Assembly: GCA_945906115.1 (NCBI GenBank)
Contig: CAMDQP010000018.1
Location: forward strand, 1-12,974
From: Opitutus sp. GAS368
GTDB lineage: Bacteria > Verrucomicrobiota > Verrucomicrobiia > Opitutales > UBA953
Reading direction: 5' to 3'
Length of the DNA stretch: 12,974 bases
The notes beneath the pieces were generated by a model. That model ran no database searches. It worked only from the letters and a program-made list of their open reading frames with translations, and had not been told where the DNA came from. Shown one piece after another: positions 6,532-12,974 of this stretch. Each line of letters starts with the position of its first letter. Position 1 is the first letter of the stretch. The translations under genes were made by a program, and so were the position numbers.

Positions 6532-7497
6532 ATGAAAAAATCCCTCCTCAGCCTCCTCCTGCTCTCGGCCGCGTTCGTCTCGGCCGCGGACAAGAAGAAT
6601 GTCCTCCTCATCGCCGGCAAGCCGAGCCACGCCCCGGGCGAGCACGAGCATAACGCCGGCATCCAGCTCCTCGCGTCCGGCCTCAAGCAGTCCGCGGCCG
6701 ACTTGGTTAACGTCGACGTTTCCCTCAACGGCGAATGGCCTTCCGACGAGCGCGTCGCCAAGGCCGATACGATCGTGATCTACTCCGATGGCGGTGGCGG
6801 CCACCCGGCTATCCCGCACCTCGACCAGCTCGCCAAGAAGATGGCCGCCGGCACCGGCTTCGTCTGCCTCCACTACGCCGTCGAGCCCGCCTACGAGCGC
6901 GCCGGCTGGCTGAGCGTCGACGGCAAGCCCGTCAGCCCGCCTCCGGCGGGACGCTCTTCGACGGGCAAGGGCGCCCTCGAGCTCAAGGATTGGCTCGGCG
7001 GCTACTTCGAGCAGCACTGGTCCGTGAACCCGCACTGGATGGCTGACTTCAAGGTCATCCCTGATCACCCGGCTAGCCGCGGTGTGAAGCCGTTCAGCTC
7101 CAACGACGAATGGTATTTCAATATGCGTTTCCGCGACGGCATGGAAGGCATCACGCCGCTCCTGTCCTCGCTCGCTCCGGCCGAGACCATGAGTCGCGGC
7201 GATGGTCCGCACTCCGGCAACCCTGATGTGAAGAAGACGGTGCTCGAGGAGAAGAAGCCCGCGGTCGTCGCCTGGGCCGTTGAACGCAAGGATGGCGGTC
7301 GAGGCTTCGGCTTCACCGGCGGCCATTATCACGCTGGCTGGGCCAATGACAGCCAGCGCACGCTCGTCCTTAACGCGATTGTCTGGACCGCGAAGGCCGA
7401 AGTCCCTGCTGCCGGCGTCGTCACCAAGTTCACCGAAGAAGAACTCAAGGCGAACCTCGACAAGAAGACCCCGCGCAAGGCCCCCAAGAAGAAGTAA
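6532..7497 (+). CDS. Exported ThuA-like domain protein
   Basis: The 321-residue product has a signal peptide (residues 1 to about 18, ending AAFVSA) and a ThuA-like domain (PF06283, class I glutamine amidotransferase-like fold) over about 23-290. Visible family features are NVLLIAGKPSHAPGEHEHN near the start, YSDGGGGHP, GFVCLHYAVEP and the C-terminal GGHYHAGW. ThuA was named in rhizobial trehalose utilisation; the biochemical role is still poorly defined. Exported ThuA and DUF1080 proteins often occur together in Verrucomicrobia and Planctomycetes genomes. The mature protein ends in a lysine-rich tail (residues 310-321, KKTPRKAPKKK) that may bind an anionic surface or polymer. An AAGGAG sequence ends about 15 nt before the ATG, probably too far to be a good ribosome site. 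A strong terminator follows the gene. Confidence 0.88.
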   Translation: MKKSLLSLLLLSAAFVSAADKKNVLLIAGKPSHAPGEHEHNAGIQLLASGLKQSAADLVNVDVSLNGEWPSDERVAKADTIVIYSDGGGGHPAIPHLDQLAKKMAAGTGFVCLHYAVEPAYERAGWLSVDGKPVSPPPAGRSSTGKGALELKDWLGGYFEQHWSVNPHWMADFKVIPDHPASRGVKPFSSNDEWYFNMRFRDGMEGITPLLSSLAPAETMSRGDGPHSGNPDVKKTVLEEKKPAVVAWAVERKDGGRGFGFTGGHYHAGWANDSQRTLVLNAIVWTAKAEVPAAGVVTKFTEEELKANLDKKTPRKAPKKK

Positions 7498-7520
7498 GCG
7501 GCCTCCAGGTCGCCCGCATC

Positions 7521-7548
7521 AGGTCGGAGGTTCGCCTCCGGCCTTTTT
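7521..7548 (+). terminator. Rho-independent terminator after the ThuA-like gene
   Basis: A 9-10 bp GC-rich stem (7521-7530 with 7535-7544, one GT pair) has a TTCG tetraloop. It is followed directly by TTTTT (7544-7548) and lies 24 nt after the stop codon. It closes the epimerase-DUF1080-ThuA run and separates it from the SDR gene. Confidence 0.92.
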
Positions 7549-7573
7549 CGTGCCCGGAAAAGACGCATGCCGT

Positions 7574-7604
7574 TTGACCTCGGCGACCGCTCCGCAACCT
7601 TACT
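7574..7604 (+). promoter_or_regulatory. Possible promoter of the SDR gene
   Basis: TTGACC (7574-7579) lies only 34 nt before the ATG. Best -10 candidates such as CTTACT (7599-7604) are weak. With ordinary sigma70 spacing transcription would begin at or within a few bases of the ATG, giving a leaderless or nearly leaderless message. This is geometric inference only. Confidence 0.3.
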
Positions 7605-7607
7605 GAT

Positions 7608-8303
7608 ATGTCCAAGCACATTGCGATCATCGGCGGCACTTCCGGCATCGGCCGCGCGACTGTTGCGCAGCTCCAGGCCGACGGCCATACGGTCCACGCC
7701 GCCTGTCGCTCGCCCGAGAAGCTGGCCGACCTCGGGATTGTTGCGCAACTGTTCGACGCCGCCGCGCCCGGTCCGCTGACCTGGCCTGAGCGCCTCGATG
7801 GCTTCGTGTATTTCCCCGGCTCAATCTCGCTCAAGCCGTTCCACCGCCTCACCGCCGAGGATTTCCAGCGCGACCTCCAGGTGAACCTCTTCGGCGCCAT
7901 CGCCGCGCTCCAGTCCGCGCTGCCCGCGCTCAAGGCCTCGGGCAACGCGTCCGTCGTACTCTTCTCCACCGTCGCCGTCGCGCAGGGTATGCCCATGCAC
8001 GCCAGTATCTCTGCGGCGAAGGGCGCCGTCGAAGGCCTCGCCAAGAGCCTCGCTGCCGAATGGGCTCCAGTCATCCGCGTGAACGTCATCGCGCCGTCGC
8101 TGACGGACACCCCGCTCGCTGGTGCGTTGCTCAATTCGGACCTCAAGAAGGAAGCTGCCGCCAAGCGTCACCCACTCCAGCAGGTCGGTCGTTCCGAAGA
8201 CATGGCTTCGCTCGTCGCGCATCTGCTCTCTGGGCACGCGCGCTTCATGACCGGCCAAATCCTGCACGTGGACGGCGGCCTGTCGTCGGTGCGTACGTTC
8301 TGA
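7608..8303 (+). CDS. Short-chain dehydrogenase/reductase family protein lacking the catalytic tyrosine
   Basis: The 231-residue product has the classical SDR Rossmann fold. The dinucleotide-binding motif GGTSGIG is at residues 9-15, with R34 in AACRS suggesting NADP(H) preference. N93 lies in QVNLFG, the expected place of the tetrad Asn. S120 is in VLFST, and the C-terminal segment TGQILHVDGG is standard for the family. In the catalytic YxxxK motif the lysine (K138) is present but the tyrosine position holds isoleucine: codons 134-138 read I-S-A-A-K. The usual NNAG stretch is also changed, to YFPG (68-71). The fold and cofactor site look intact, so the protein may be a non-catalytic or redox-sensing SDR, or use another acid. 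The gene stands alone between a terminator and the convergent pdh operon. Substrate unknown. Confidence 0.88.
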   Translation: MSKHIAIIGGTSGIGRATVAQLQADGHTVHAACRSPEKLADLGIVAQLFDAAAPGPLTWPERLDGFVYFPGSISLKPFHRLTAEDFQRDLQVNLFGAIAALQSALPALKASGNASVVLFSTVAVAQGMPMHASISAAKGAVEGLAKSLAAEWAPVIRVNVIAPSLTDTPLAGALLNSDLKKEAAAKRHPLQQVGRSEDMASLVAHLLSGHARFMTGQILHVDGGLSSVRTF

Positions 8304-8312
8304 CGTGGACAC

Positions 8313-8344
8313 AAAAACCCCGGGCGCCTGGTGGGCCCGGGTTT
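8313..8344 (-). terminator. Terminator of the pdh operon, possibly bidirectional
   Basis: AAACCC and GGGC pair with GCCC and GGGTTT across a loop of about 8 nt, with one bulged C. On the minus strand the hairpin is followed by TTTTT (8317-8313), a good rho-independent terminator about 20 nt past the pdhC stop. On the plus strand it is followed by only TTT, so it may also weakly end the SDR transcript. A smaller hairpin with 5 bp arms (8349-8353 with 8358-8362) lies between it and the pdhC stop. Confidence 0.8.
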
Positions 8345-8364
8345 CGAAGGAGCCTGCGCTCCGG

Positions 8365-9645
8365 TTAGATCAGCATCAGCGCCGGTTCTTCAAGGAGCTG
8401 CTTGAGCGCCTGGAGGAACTGAGCGGCGTTAGCGCCGTCGACCACGCGATGGTCGCCTGAGAGGCCGATCACCATGCGGTGACCGATGACCATGCGGTCC
8501 TGGGCGTCGACGACGGGCTTCTTGATGGTCGCTCCGACGGAGAGAATCGCGGCGTTGGGTACGTTGATGATGCCGTAGAAACCGGTGACGCCGAACATGC
8601 CGAGGTTGGTGACCGTGAAGGTCGAGCCCGACATCTCGCTCGGCGTGAGCTTCTTCGAGCGGGCCTTGCCGATGAGCGCCTTCGCTTCGACGGCGATGTC
8701 CTTGAGCGTCTTCGCGTGCGCGTCGCGGATGACTGGGGTGACCAGGCCGTCTTCGAGGGCGACGCCGAAGGAGAGGTGGACCGCGCCGTGGGTGCGGATG
8801 CTCGTGCCAGCCCAGGAAGCGTTGACCGCGGGGACGCGGCGGAGGGCTTCGGCGGAGGCCTTCAGGATGAAGTCGTTGACCGAGAGCTTGATCGCGTCGG
8901 CGCCGGTTTCGGCGAGGCGTTTATTCAACGATTCGCGCATCGCCATGAGCGGAGCGGCGTCGACTTCGACTTCGAGGTAGAAGTGGGGGACCGTGATCTT
9001 CGACTCCAGGAGTCGGCGAGCGATCGTCTGACGCATGCCGCCTACCGGGACGTCGGCGTCAGGCTGGATGCCCTTGCCGTCGGCGGGCGGAGCGACCGCG
9101 ACATTGAGCGGGCCGGAAGGAGTTGAAGGAGCCGGGGCCGAAGCAGCGGCGGCGACATCGCGACCCACGACGCGGCCACCAGGGCCGGAGCCGGCGAGAG
9201 TGGCGACATTGAGCGCGGCTTTCTCGGCCATGCGTTTGGCGTAAGGCGAGGCCTTGGTGCGGGAAGCGTCGGACTGCGGAGCCACGGAGCCGGAGGAAGC
9301 GGGAGCAGCGGGGACGCAGCTCACTTCGGCCTTCTCGGGAATGGCTGGGACGGCGGTCTTGGGAGCCTTCGGCGCCGGAGCGGCGGTGGGCTCAGGGGCG
9401 GCTTCCCCTTTCTTGCCGATGGCGCAGATCGGAGCACCGACAGGCAGCTGCTGGCCGGCGGGGGCGTAGATCTTGAGGATCGTGCCCGGGACCGTGCAGG
9501 AAAGCTCCATCGTCGCCTTATCGGTTTCGATTTCGGCCAGGATGTCGCCGAAGGCTACCACTTGGCCTTCCTTGATATTCCATTTTACCAAAGTCCCCAC
9601 CGACATCGTGTCGGAAAGCTTCGGCATATCGATAATTTCAGCCAT
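8365..9645 (-). CDS. pdhC: Pyruvate dehydrogenase E2, dihydrolipoyllysine acetyltransferase
   Basis: E2 is the core of the pyruvate dehydrogenase complex and moves the acetyl group from lipoamide to CoA. The 426-residue product has one lipoyl domain (about 1-80) with the lipoylated lysine K43 in ETDKATME. An Ala/Pro-rich linker follows (81-130), then an E1/E3-binding domain at about 132-165 (ASPYAKRMAEKAAL..GSGPGGRVVGRDV), a second linker, and the catalytic domain (about 198-426). The active site is GDHRVVDG with H399 and D403. The frame is open 66 codons further upstream into pdhB, but that part has no E2 character, and the family begins at MAEIIDMPKL; the ATG at 9645 was therefore chosen. 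It lies 28 bp after pdhB. A related 2-oxo acid E2 is a remote alternative, but the partner genes indicate pyruvate. Confidence 0.95.
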   Translation of the reverse strand: MAEIIDMPKLSDTMSVGTLVKWNIKEGQVVAFGDILAEIETDKATMELSCTVPGTILKIYAPAGQQLPVGAPICAIGKKGEAAPEPTAAPAPKAPKTAVPAIPEKAEVSCVPAAPASSGSVAPQSDASRTKASPYAKRMAEKAALNVATLAGSGPGGRVVGRDVAAAASAPAPSTPSGPLNVAVAPPADGKGIQPDADVPVGGMRQTIARRLLESKITVPHFYLEVEVDAAPLMAMRESLNKRLAETGADAIKLSVNDFILKASAEALRRVPAVNASWAGTSIRTHGAVHLSFGVALEDGLVTPVIRDAHAKTLKDIAVEAKALIGKARSKKLTPSEMSGSTFTVTNLGMFGVTGFYGIINVPNAAILSVGATIKKPVVDAQDRMVIGHRMVIGLSGDHRVVDGANAAQFLQALKQLLEEPALMLI

Positions 9646-9673
9646 CGGATTTGAAAAGTAAGAGGAGTGGGGG

Positions 9674-10651
9674 TTAGGCGAGCACTTTGAGCGCTTCGGC
9701 GACGACGCGTTCGACGTTAGGCATCTGCAAGTCTTCCATGCGCTTGCAGTAGATCTGCGGAGCGTCGATCGAGGACACGCGATGGATCGGGGCGTCGAGT
9801 TCGTCGAACGCCTTCGACTGGATGAGGTAGGCGATCTGGGCATCGACGCCGCAGAAGGGCTTGTTCTCTTCGACCAGCAGGGCGCGGTGCGTCTTGCGGA
9901 CGGAGGCGAGGATGGTCTCCTCGTCGAGGGGGCGGATGGAACGAAGGTCGACGACTTCGACGCTGACGCCGTGTTCCTTTTCGAGGATTTCGGCGGCCTT
10001 GAGGCTCGTGATCACGGCACGACCGTGGGCGACGATCGTGAGGTCGGTGCCGACGCGCTTCACGTCGGCGACGCCGAGCGGCACGATATAGTCTTCGTCG
10101 GGGACCTCGCCCTTGTCGTTATAAAGAATCGTATTCTCCATCACGTAGACCGGGTCGTTGTCACGGATGGCGGCCTTCATCAGGCCCTTGGCATCGTACG
10201 GGGTGGCCGGGCAGACGACCTTGATGCCCGGGTGGGAGGCGAGGATGGCCTCGGGCGTGTGAGAGTGGGTAGCGCCGACGTTGGTGCCGCCGTTGGCCGG
10301 ACCGCGGATAACAATGGGGCAGTTGATGAGGCCACCGGACATGTAGCGGATGTTGCCGGCGTTGTTCACGATTTGGTCAAACGCGACGTACGAGAAGGAC
10401 CAGAACATCAGCTCCATCACCGGGCGGATGCCGAGCATCGAGGCACCGATACCGAGGCCGATGAAACCCGCTTCGGAGATTGGGGTATCGACGATGCGCT
10501 TCGGGCCGAACTCTTTAAGGAGGCCTTCGGTTACCTTATAGGCACCGTTGAACTGGGCGACTTCTTCGCCCATGATGACGACCTTGTCGTCGCGCTTGAG
10601 TTCTTCGCGCATCGCGGCGCGGAGCGCTTCGCGGTAGGAAATGACAGCCAT
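9674..10651 (-). CDS. pdhB: Pyruvate dehydrogenase E1 component, beta subunit
   Basis: This is the beta half of the thiamine-diphosphate-dependent E1 enzyme, which with PdhA decarboxylates pyruvate and acetylates the E2 lipoyl group. The 325-residue product is full length. The glutamate that activates the cofactor is E60 in DTPISEAGF; a conserved loop GGTNVGATHSHTPE carries H129, the equivalent of the active-site histidine of E1-beta, and the C-terminal half includes the VEVVDLRSIRPLD stretch typical of the transketolase C-terminal domain. Family members often have GAQHSQ in the active-site loop where this protein has GATHSH. The start is ATG, 21 bp after pdhA, with a C/T-rich leader and no Shine-Dalgarno sequence. 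It lies in the operon pdhA-pdhB-pdhC. Confidence 0.96.
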   Translation of the reverse strand: MAVISYREALRAAMREELKRDDKVVIMGEEVAQFNGAYKVTEGLLKEFGPKRIVDTPISEAGFIGLGIGASMLGIRPVMELMFWSFSYVAFDQIVNNAGNIRYMSGGLINCPIVIRGPANGGTNVGATHSHTPEAILASHPGIKVVCPATPYDAKGLMKAAIRDNDPVYVMENTILYNDKGEVPDEDYIVPLGVADVKRVGTDLTIVAHGRAVITSLKAAEILEKEHGVSVEVVDLRSIRPLDEETILASVRKTHRALLVEENKPFCGVDAQIAYLIQSKAFDELDAPIHRVSSIDAPQIYCKRMEDLQMPNVERVVAEALKVLA

Positions 10652-10672
10652 AACAGTGTTTGCGAAGAGGGG

Positions 10673-11779
10673 TTATTCGAAGATGATGGTACCGCGGCTC
10701 GTGGTCTTCGGCCCGCGGTTGTCCTCTTCCCAATAGATGTGCTTCGTGATGTCGGCCACGGTGGGATCCGGCGATTCATCAGCGAAGAGGGCGGCCTTAT
10801 CGGCCTCGGCCATCGCGGCTTCGTTGATTTTTAGGGAGAGTTCGGGGGTCAGCACCTTTTCGCCGAGGAGTTCCTGTTCGAAGGCGAAGACTGGGTCTTT
10901 CTTTTCGCGGTACTCCTTGATTTCTTCTTTATCGCGGTAGGTCTTGTCCGGGTCGGCCATCGAGTGGCCGAAGTAGCGGTAGGTAAAGATCTCGAGGACG
11001 GTCGGCTTGGATTCCTCGTGGGCGCGCTTGAGCGCGATGGCCGTCTTGGCGCGGACTTCGTAGACGTCGTGGCCGTTGATGACGTCCCAGGCCATGTTGT
11101 AGCCTTCGGCGCGCTTCGCGAGGCAGCCCGGGTGGGCGGTCGAGCGCTCCTGGGAGGTGCCCATCGAGTAACCGTTGTTCTCGACGACGAAAATGACCGG
11201 TAGATCCCAGAGGGAAGCCAGGTTATAGGCTTCATGGACCGCGCCTTGGTTGACGGCGCCGTCACCCATGTAGACGAGGCAGCTACCCTTCAGGCCCATG
11301 TATTTGACGGCGTAGGCGAGGCCGGTGCCGAGGGGGGCTTGGCCCCCGACGATGCCGTGGCCGCCCCAGTAGTTCTTATCAGGGGCGAAGTAGTGCATCG
11401 AGCCGCCCTTACCTTGGGAGCAGCCGGTGACGCGGCCGGTCAGTTCGGCCATGCATTCGTTCATGCCCATGCCGACCATCAGGCCGTGGCCGTGGTCGCG
11501 GTAACCCGTGATAATATGGTCGTTTTTGCCGAGCAGGGAGATCGTGCCGGCGGCGACGGCTTCCTGGCCGACGTAGAGGTGGAGGAATCCGCCGATCTTA
11601 CCCTGCTGGTAGATACGGATGCAGCGCTGCTCGAAATGGCGGATACGAGCCATTTTGGTGTAAAGGGCGATTTTCTCGGCCTTCGACATGGATGCGTTGG
11701 CCGGATCTTTGGCGTATTCCGAAGGGCCGGCAGGGCGCTTCAGGGATTCCGGGTGGGTAAGGACAGCGGGCTTGGCCAC
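10673..11779 (-). CDS. pdhA: Pyruvate dehydrogenase E1 component, alpha subunit
   Basis: This is the alpha half of the E1 heterotetramer and the main thiamine-diphosphate-binding subunit. The 368-residue product shows the TPP motif GDGAVNQG (172-179) ending with ENNGYSMGTS (N201-N202), the active-site stretch GGSMHYF, and the loop YRYFGHSMADPD (268-279) with H271. In mitochondrial E1-alpha this loop carries the regulatory serines; no kinase link is implied here. The first 30 residues (Pro/Ala-rich) are an extension relative to many bacterial homologues, and an internal ATG at 11689 (residue 31) is a possible alternative start. The longer form starts with GTG. The gene leads the operon and diverges from HPr across a 141 bp region. 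No E3 gene follows, so lipoamide dehydrogenase must be encoded elsewhere. Confidence 0.96.
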   Translation of the reverse strand: MAKPAVLTHPESLKRPAGPSEYAKDPANASMSKAEKIALYTKMARIRHFEQRCIRIYQQGKIGGFLHLYVGQEAVAAGTISLLGKNDHIITGYRDHGHGLMVGMGMNECMAELTGRVTGCSQGKGGSMHYFAPDKNYWGGHGIVGGQAPLGTGLAYAVKYMGLKGSCLVYMGDGAVNQGAVHEAYNLASLWDLPVIFVVENNGYSMGTSQERSTAHPGCLAKRAEGYNMAWDVINGHDVYEVRAKTAIALKRAHEESKPTVLEIFTYRYFGHSMADPDKTYRDKEEIKEYREKKDPVFAFEQELLGEKVLTPELSLKINEAAMAEADKAALFADESPDPTVADITKHIYWEEDNRGPKTTSRGTIIFE

Positions 11780-11819
11780 AGTAGTTCGTTTGGGTTGATT
11801 GGAGGGGTCTTGCGGGGAA

Positions 11820-11859
11820 GGTCAAGCGTCCCCTCCCTTAGGCTCAATTTGCCTTGACC
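11820..11859. promoter_or_regulatory. Inverted TTGACC elements in the pdhA/HPr divergent region
   Basis: GGTCAAG (11820-11826) and CTTGACC (11853-11859) form a perfect 7-nt inverted repeat separated by 26 nt. Each points outward as a -35-like TTGACC, one toward pdhA and one toward HPr. Neither has a good -10 at 17 nt. For HPr an alternative pair is TTGCCG (11864-11869) and TATCCT (11888-11893), 18 nt apart. The repeat may be two -35 elements or a binding site for one regulator. Confidence 0.35.
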
Positions 11860-11920
11860 CGCCTTGCCGCCACCCTCCCTTTTCCTCTATCCTGCGTTCA
11901 TCTCAGGACTGACCCTTTAT

Positions 11921-12208
11921 ATGGAAGAAACCCACGAGGCTTTGGCCCGAGAATTCACTGTGCAGAACCGGATGGGCATCCACACCCGCCCGGCTGCCCA
12001 AATCGTCCGACTGGCTAATCGCTATCCGGACGTCGAAATCACCGTTTCCAAGGACGAGGAGTCCGTGAACGGCAAGAGCATCATGGGACTCATGATGCTG
12101 GCCGCCGGCCAGAACTCGAAGCTCCGCTTCTCCGTCCGCGGCAAGGATGGCGCCGCGCTCCTCGGAGAGATGGATGCGCTGTTCGCCCGTAAGTTCGACG
12201 AGTCCTGA
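11921..12208 (+). CDS. ptsH: HPr-family phosphocarrier protein
   Basis: HPr carries phosphate on a histidine in the phosphotransferase system, or acts as a carbon-status signal when phosphorylated on a serine by HPr kinase. The 95-residue product has the active-site motif GIHTRPA with H21 (equivalent of H15) and R23-P24. The serine region is NGKSIMGLMMLAA, with S53 in the place of the regulatory Ser46. Length is normal for HPr with a few extra residues at each end. The frame is open to an ATG at 11864, but the upstream residues are unlike HPr and would cover the promoter region, so the ATG at 11921 is preferred. No enzyme I, enzyme II or HprK gene is nearby. The next gene begins 10 bp downstream. 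Confidence 0.92.
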   Translation: MEETHEALAREFTVQNRMGIHTRPAAQIVRLANRYPDVEITVSKDEESVNGKSIMGLMMLAAGQNSKLRFSVRGKDGAALLGEMDALFARKFDES

Positions 12209-12218
12209 CCCTCGCTCC

Positions 12219-12974
12219 ATGTACGCCTTCCTCGCCTCCCTGATTTTCATCGCCGCCGGCGAGGTGGTGCCGCCCCCTCCGTCCATCCCGGATGCGGAGG
12301 TGGTGCGTTACCTCAGGACCAACGAACTCGTTGAGTGGAGCAACTCCATGCGCACCAACTCGGCTGGGGAAACCCGCATCAAGGTCGGCCAAAGCATCAT
12401 GAAGACGAGCGGCGGCGCTGCCGAAAAACCTAACTCTGGCGGCCTCACCGAGACGCCGGAGCAGGTTAAAATCCGCTCCCAGAAGATGATCGACGAAGGC
12501 AATGCGCAGATCCAGCAGGCCTTGCCTTCGCTGACCCGCCTGCGTGCCATCGCCACCGCTCGGGCCGCCGATAAGACCAAGCCGGTTACCTTCGCCGCCG
12601 ATTTCGCGCCGGCCGCTTGGAATATCGCCGTGAGCCACTCCGTCGTCCGTCTCCAGAAGCAGGCCCGCGATCTGGGTTACGCCAAGGTGCACTTCGTCGG
12701 TTCGATTAGCCTGCTTGGCGATGGTAAGCTCAATCGACCAGCGGATATGACCGCCGACATCCGCTCCGCGTGGATTAAGGCGGACGACAAGTCGCTCGCG
12801 GTCGCCCCGACCGAAGGCTACGCTTACGTTCCCGGCGTCGACAAGGGCGCGCCGTCTCTCTCCAAGGGCCTCAAGCCGGCCACCGCTCCGAAGCAAGTCG
12901 CCGTCGTCTGGGCCGAATATTATGCCGTGGCCGCCGAAGGCGCGCGCGGCCTGCTCTTCCTGCGCTTGGCCGAC
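12219..12974 (+). CDS. Unrecognised protein with hydrophobic N-terminus, C-terminally cut by the window end
   Basis: An open frame of 252 codons runs from ATG at 12219 to the last base without a stop. I do not recognise the family. The first 14 residues (MYAFLASLIFIAAG) are hydrophobic, with no basic residue, and are followed by EVVPPPPSIPD, so it may be a short signal peptide or an N-terminal anchor. Residues about 87-113 (QVKIRSQKMIDEGNAQIQQALPSL..) look helical, possibly coiled coil. Then comes a mixed alpha/beta part with FVGSISLLGDGKL, and near the break VAVVWAEYYAVAAEGARGL. Codon use (strong C/G third positions) matches the neighbours, which supports a real gene. It starts 10 bp after the HPr stop and is probably co-transcribed with it. 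There is no Shine-Dalgarno sequence. Confidence 0.8.
   Translation, partial: MYAFLASLIFIAAGEVVPPPPSIPDAEVVRYLRTNELVEWSNSMRTNSAGETRIKVGQSIMKTSGGAAEKPNSGGLTETPEQVKIRSQKMIDEGNAQIQQALPSLTRLRAIATARAADKTKPVTFAADFAPAAWNIAVSHSVVRLQKQARDLGYAKVHFVGSISLLGDGKLNRPADMTADIRSAWIKADDKSLAVAPTEGYAYVPGVDKGAPSLSKGLKPATAPKQVAVVWAEYYAVAAEGARGLLFLRLAD

Noticed and set aside
5659..7332. A 557-codon open frame on the minus strand opposite the DUF1080 and ThuA-like genes
   Set aside because: It is antisense to two well-supported genes with signal peptides and domain motifs. Its translation is a low-complexity Glu/Asp/Val/Leu/Gly mix with no motif, as expected from the complement of GC-rich codons.
9646..9843. 66-codon upstream extension of the E2 frame into pdhB
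   Set aside because: The extra residues are Ser/Arg/Thr-rich shadow sequence and precede a normal lipoyl-domain start.
1..12974. Mobile elements, attachment sites, CRISPR arrays or defence genes
   Set aside because: No transposase or integrase frames, no spaced direct repeats and no terminal inverted repeats were seen; gene content and base composition are uniform and chromosomal.

Overview
The window is a compact, GC-rich stretch of bacterial chromosome with 14 protein genes, one probable structured RNA and no mobile element, CRISPR array or tRNA. The organism is probably a Gram-negative, free-living member of the Planctomycetes-Verrucomicrobia-Chlamydiae superphylum, most likely Verrucomicrobiota (Opitutales-like). 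This is an inference from three things: the exported DUF1080 and ThuA-like proteins next to a TIM-barrel sugar epimerase, a TonB protein, and a split E1-alpha/E1-beta pyruvate dehydrogenase. No 16S or marker tree can be read here. None of the 14 starts has a convincing Shine-Dalgarno sequence at the usual distance.

Layout. 1-170 (minus): a probable 6S RNA. 238-261: hairpin terminator behind recA. 288-1370 (minus): recA, with a perfect LexA-type palindrome (TGAAC-N4-GTTCA) 56 nt upstream of its start. 1471-2454 (minus): an exported D-alanyl-D-alanine carboxypeptidase. Divergent from it, 2531-3699 (plus): a SixA-like histidine phosphatase and a TonB-family protein joined by an ATGA overlap. 3731-4759 (minus): a multi-pass YdjM/DUF457 membrane protein. 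4958-7497 (plus): a three-gene run of D-tagatose/D-psicose 3-epimerase-like protein, exported DUF1080 domain protein and exported ThuA-like protein, closed by a strong terminator at 7521-7548. 7608-8303 (plus): an SDR protein that lacks the catalytic tyrosine. 8365-11779 (minus): pdhA-pdhB-pdhC, encoding pyruvate dehydrogenase E1-alpha, E1-beta and E2, ending at a terminator placed between it and the convergent SDR gene. 11921-12974 (plus): HPr, then an unrecognised gene with a hydrophobic N-terminus that runs off the window.

How the genes fit together. recA and the probable 6S RNA represent DNA-damage response and growth-phase control of RNA polymerase. The carboxypeptidase, TonB and DUF457 proteins are envelope functions. 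The epimerase/DUF1080/ThuA run looks like a small carbohydrate module: two exported proteins act on a sugar or glycoside outside the cytoplasm, and the epimerase acts on the sugar inside. The pdh operon feeds acetyl-CoA from pyruvate; no E3 (lipoamide dehydrogenase) gene is in view. It shares a 141 bp divergent promoter region with HPr, a carbon-status phosphocarrier.

Most of the window is housekeeping. The best leads are the probable 6S RNA and its competing hairpin, the tyrosine-less SDR, the missing Shine-Dalgarno signals, and the unknown gene behind HPr.
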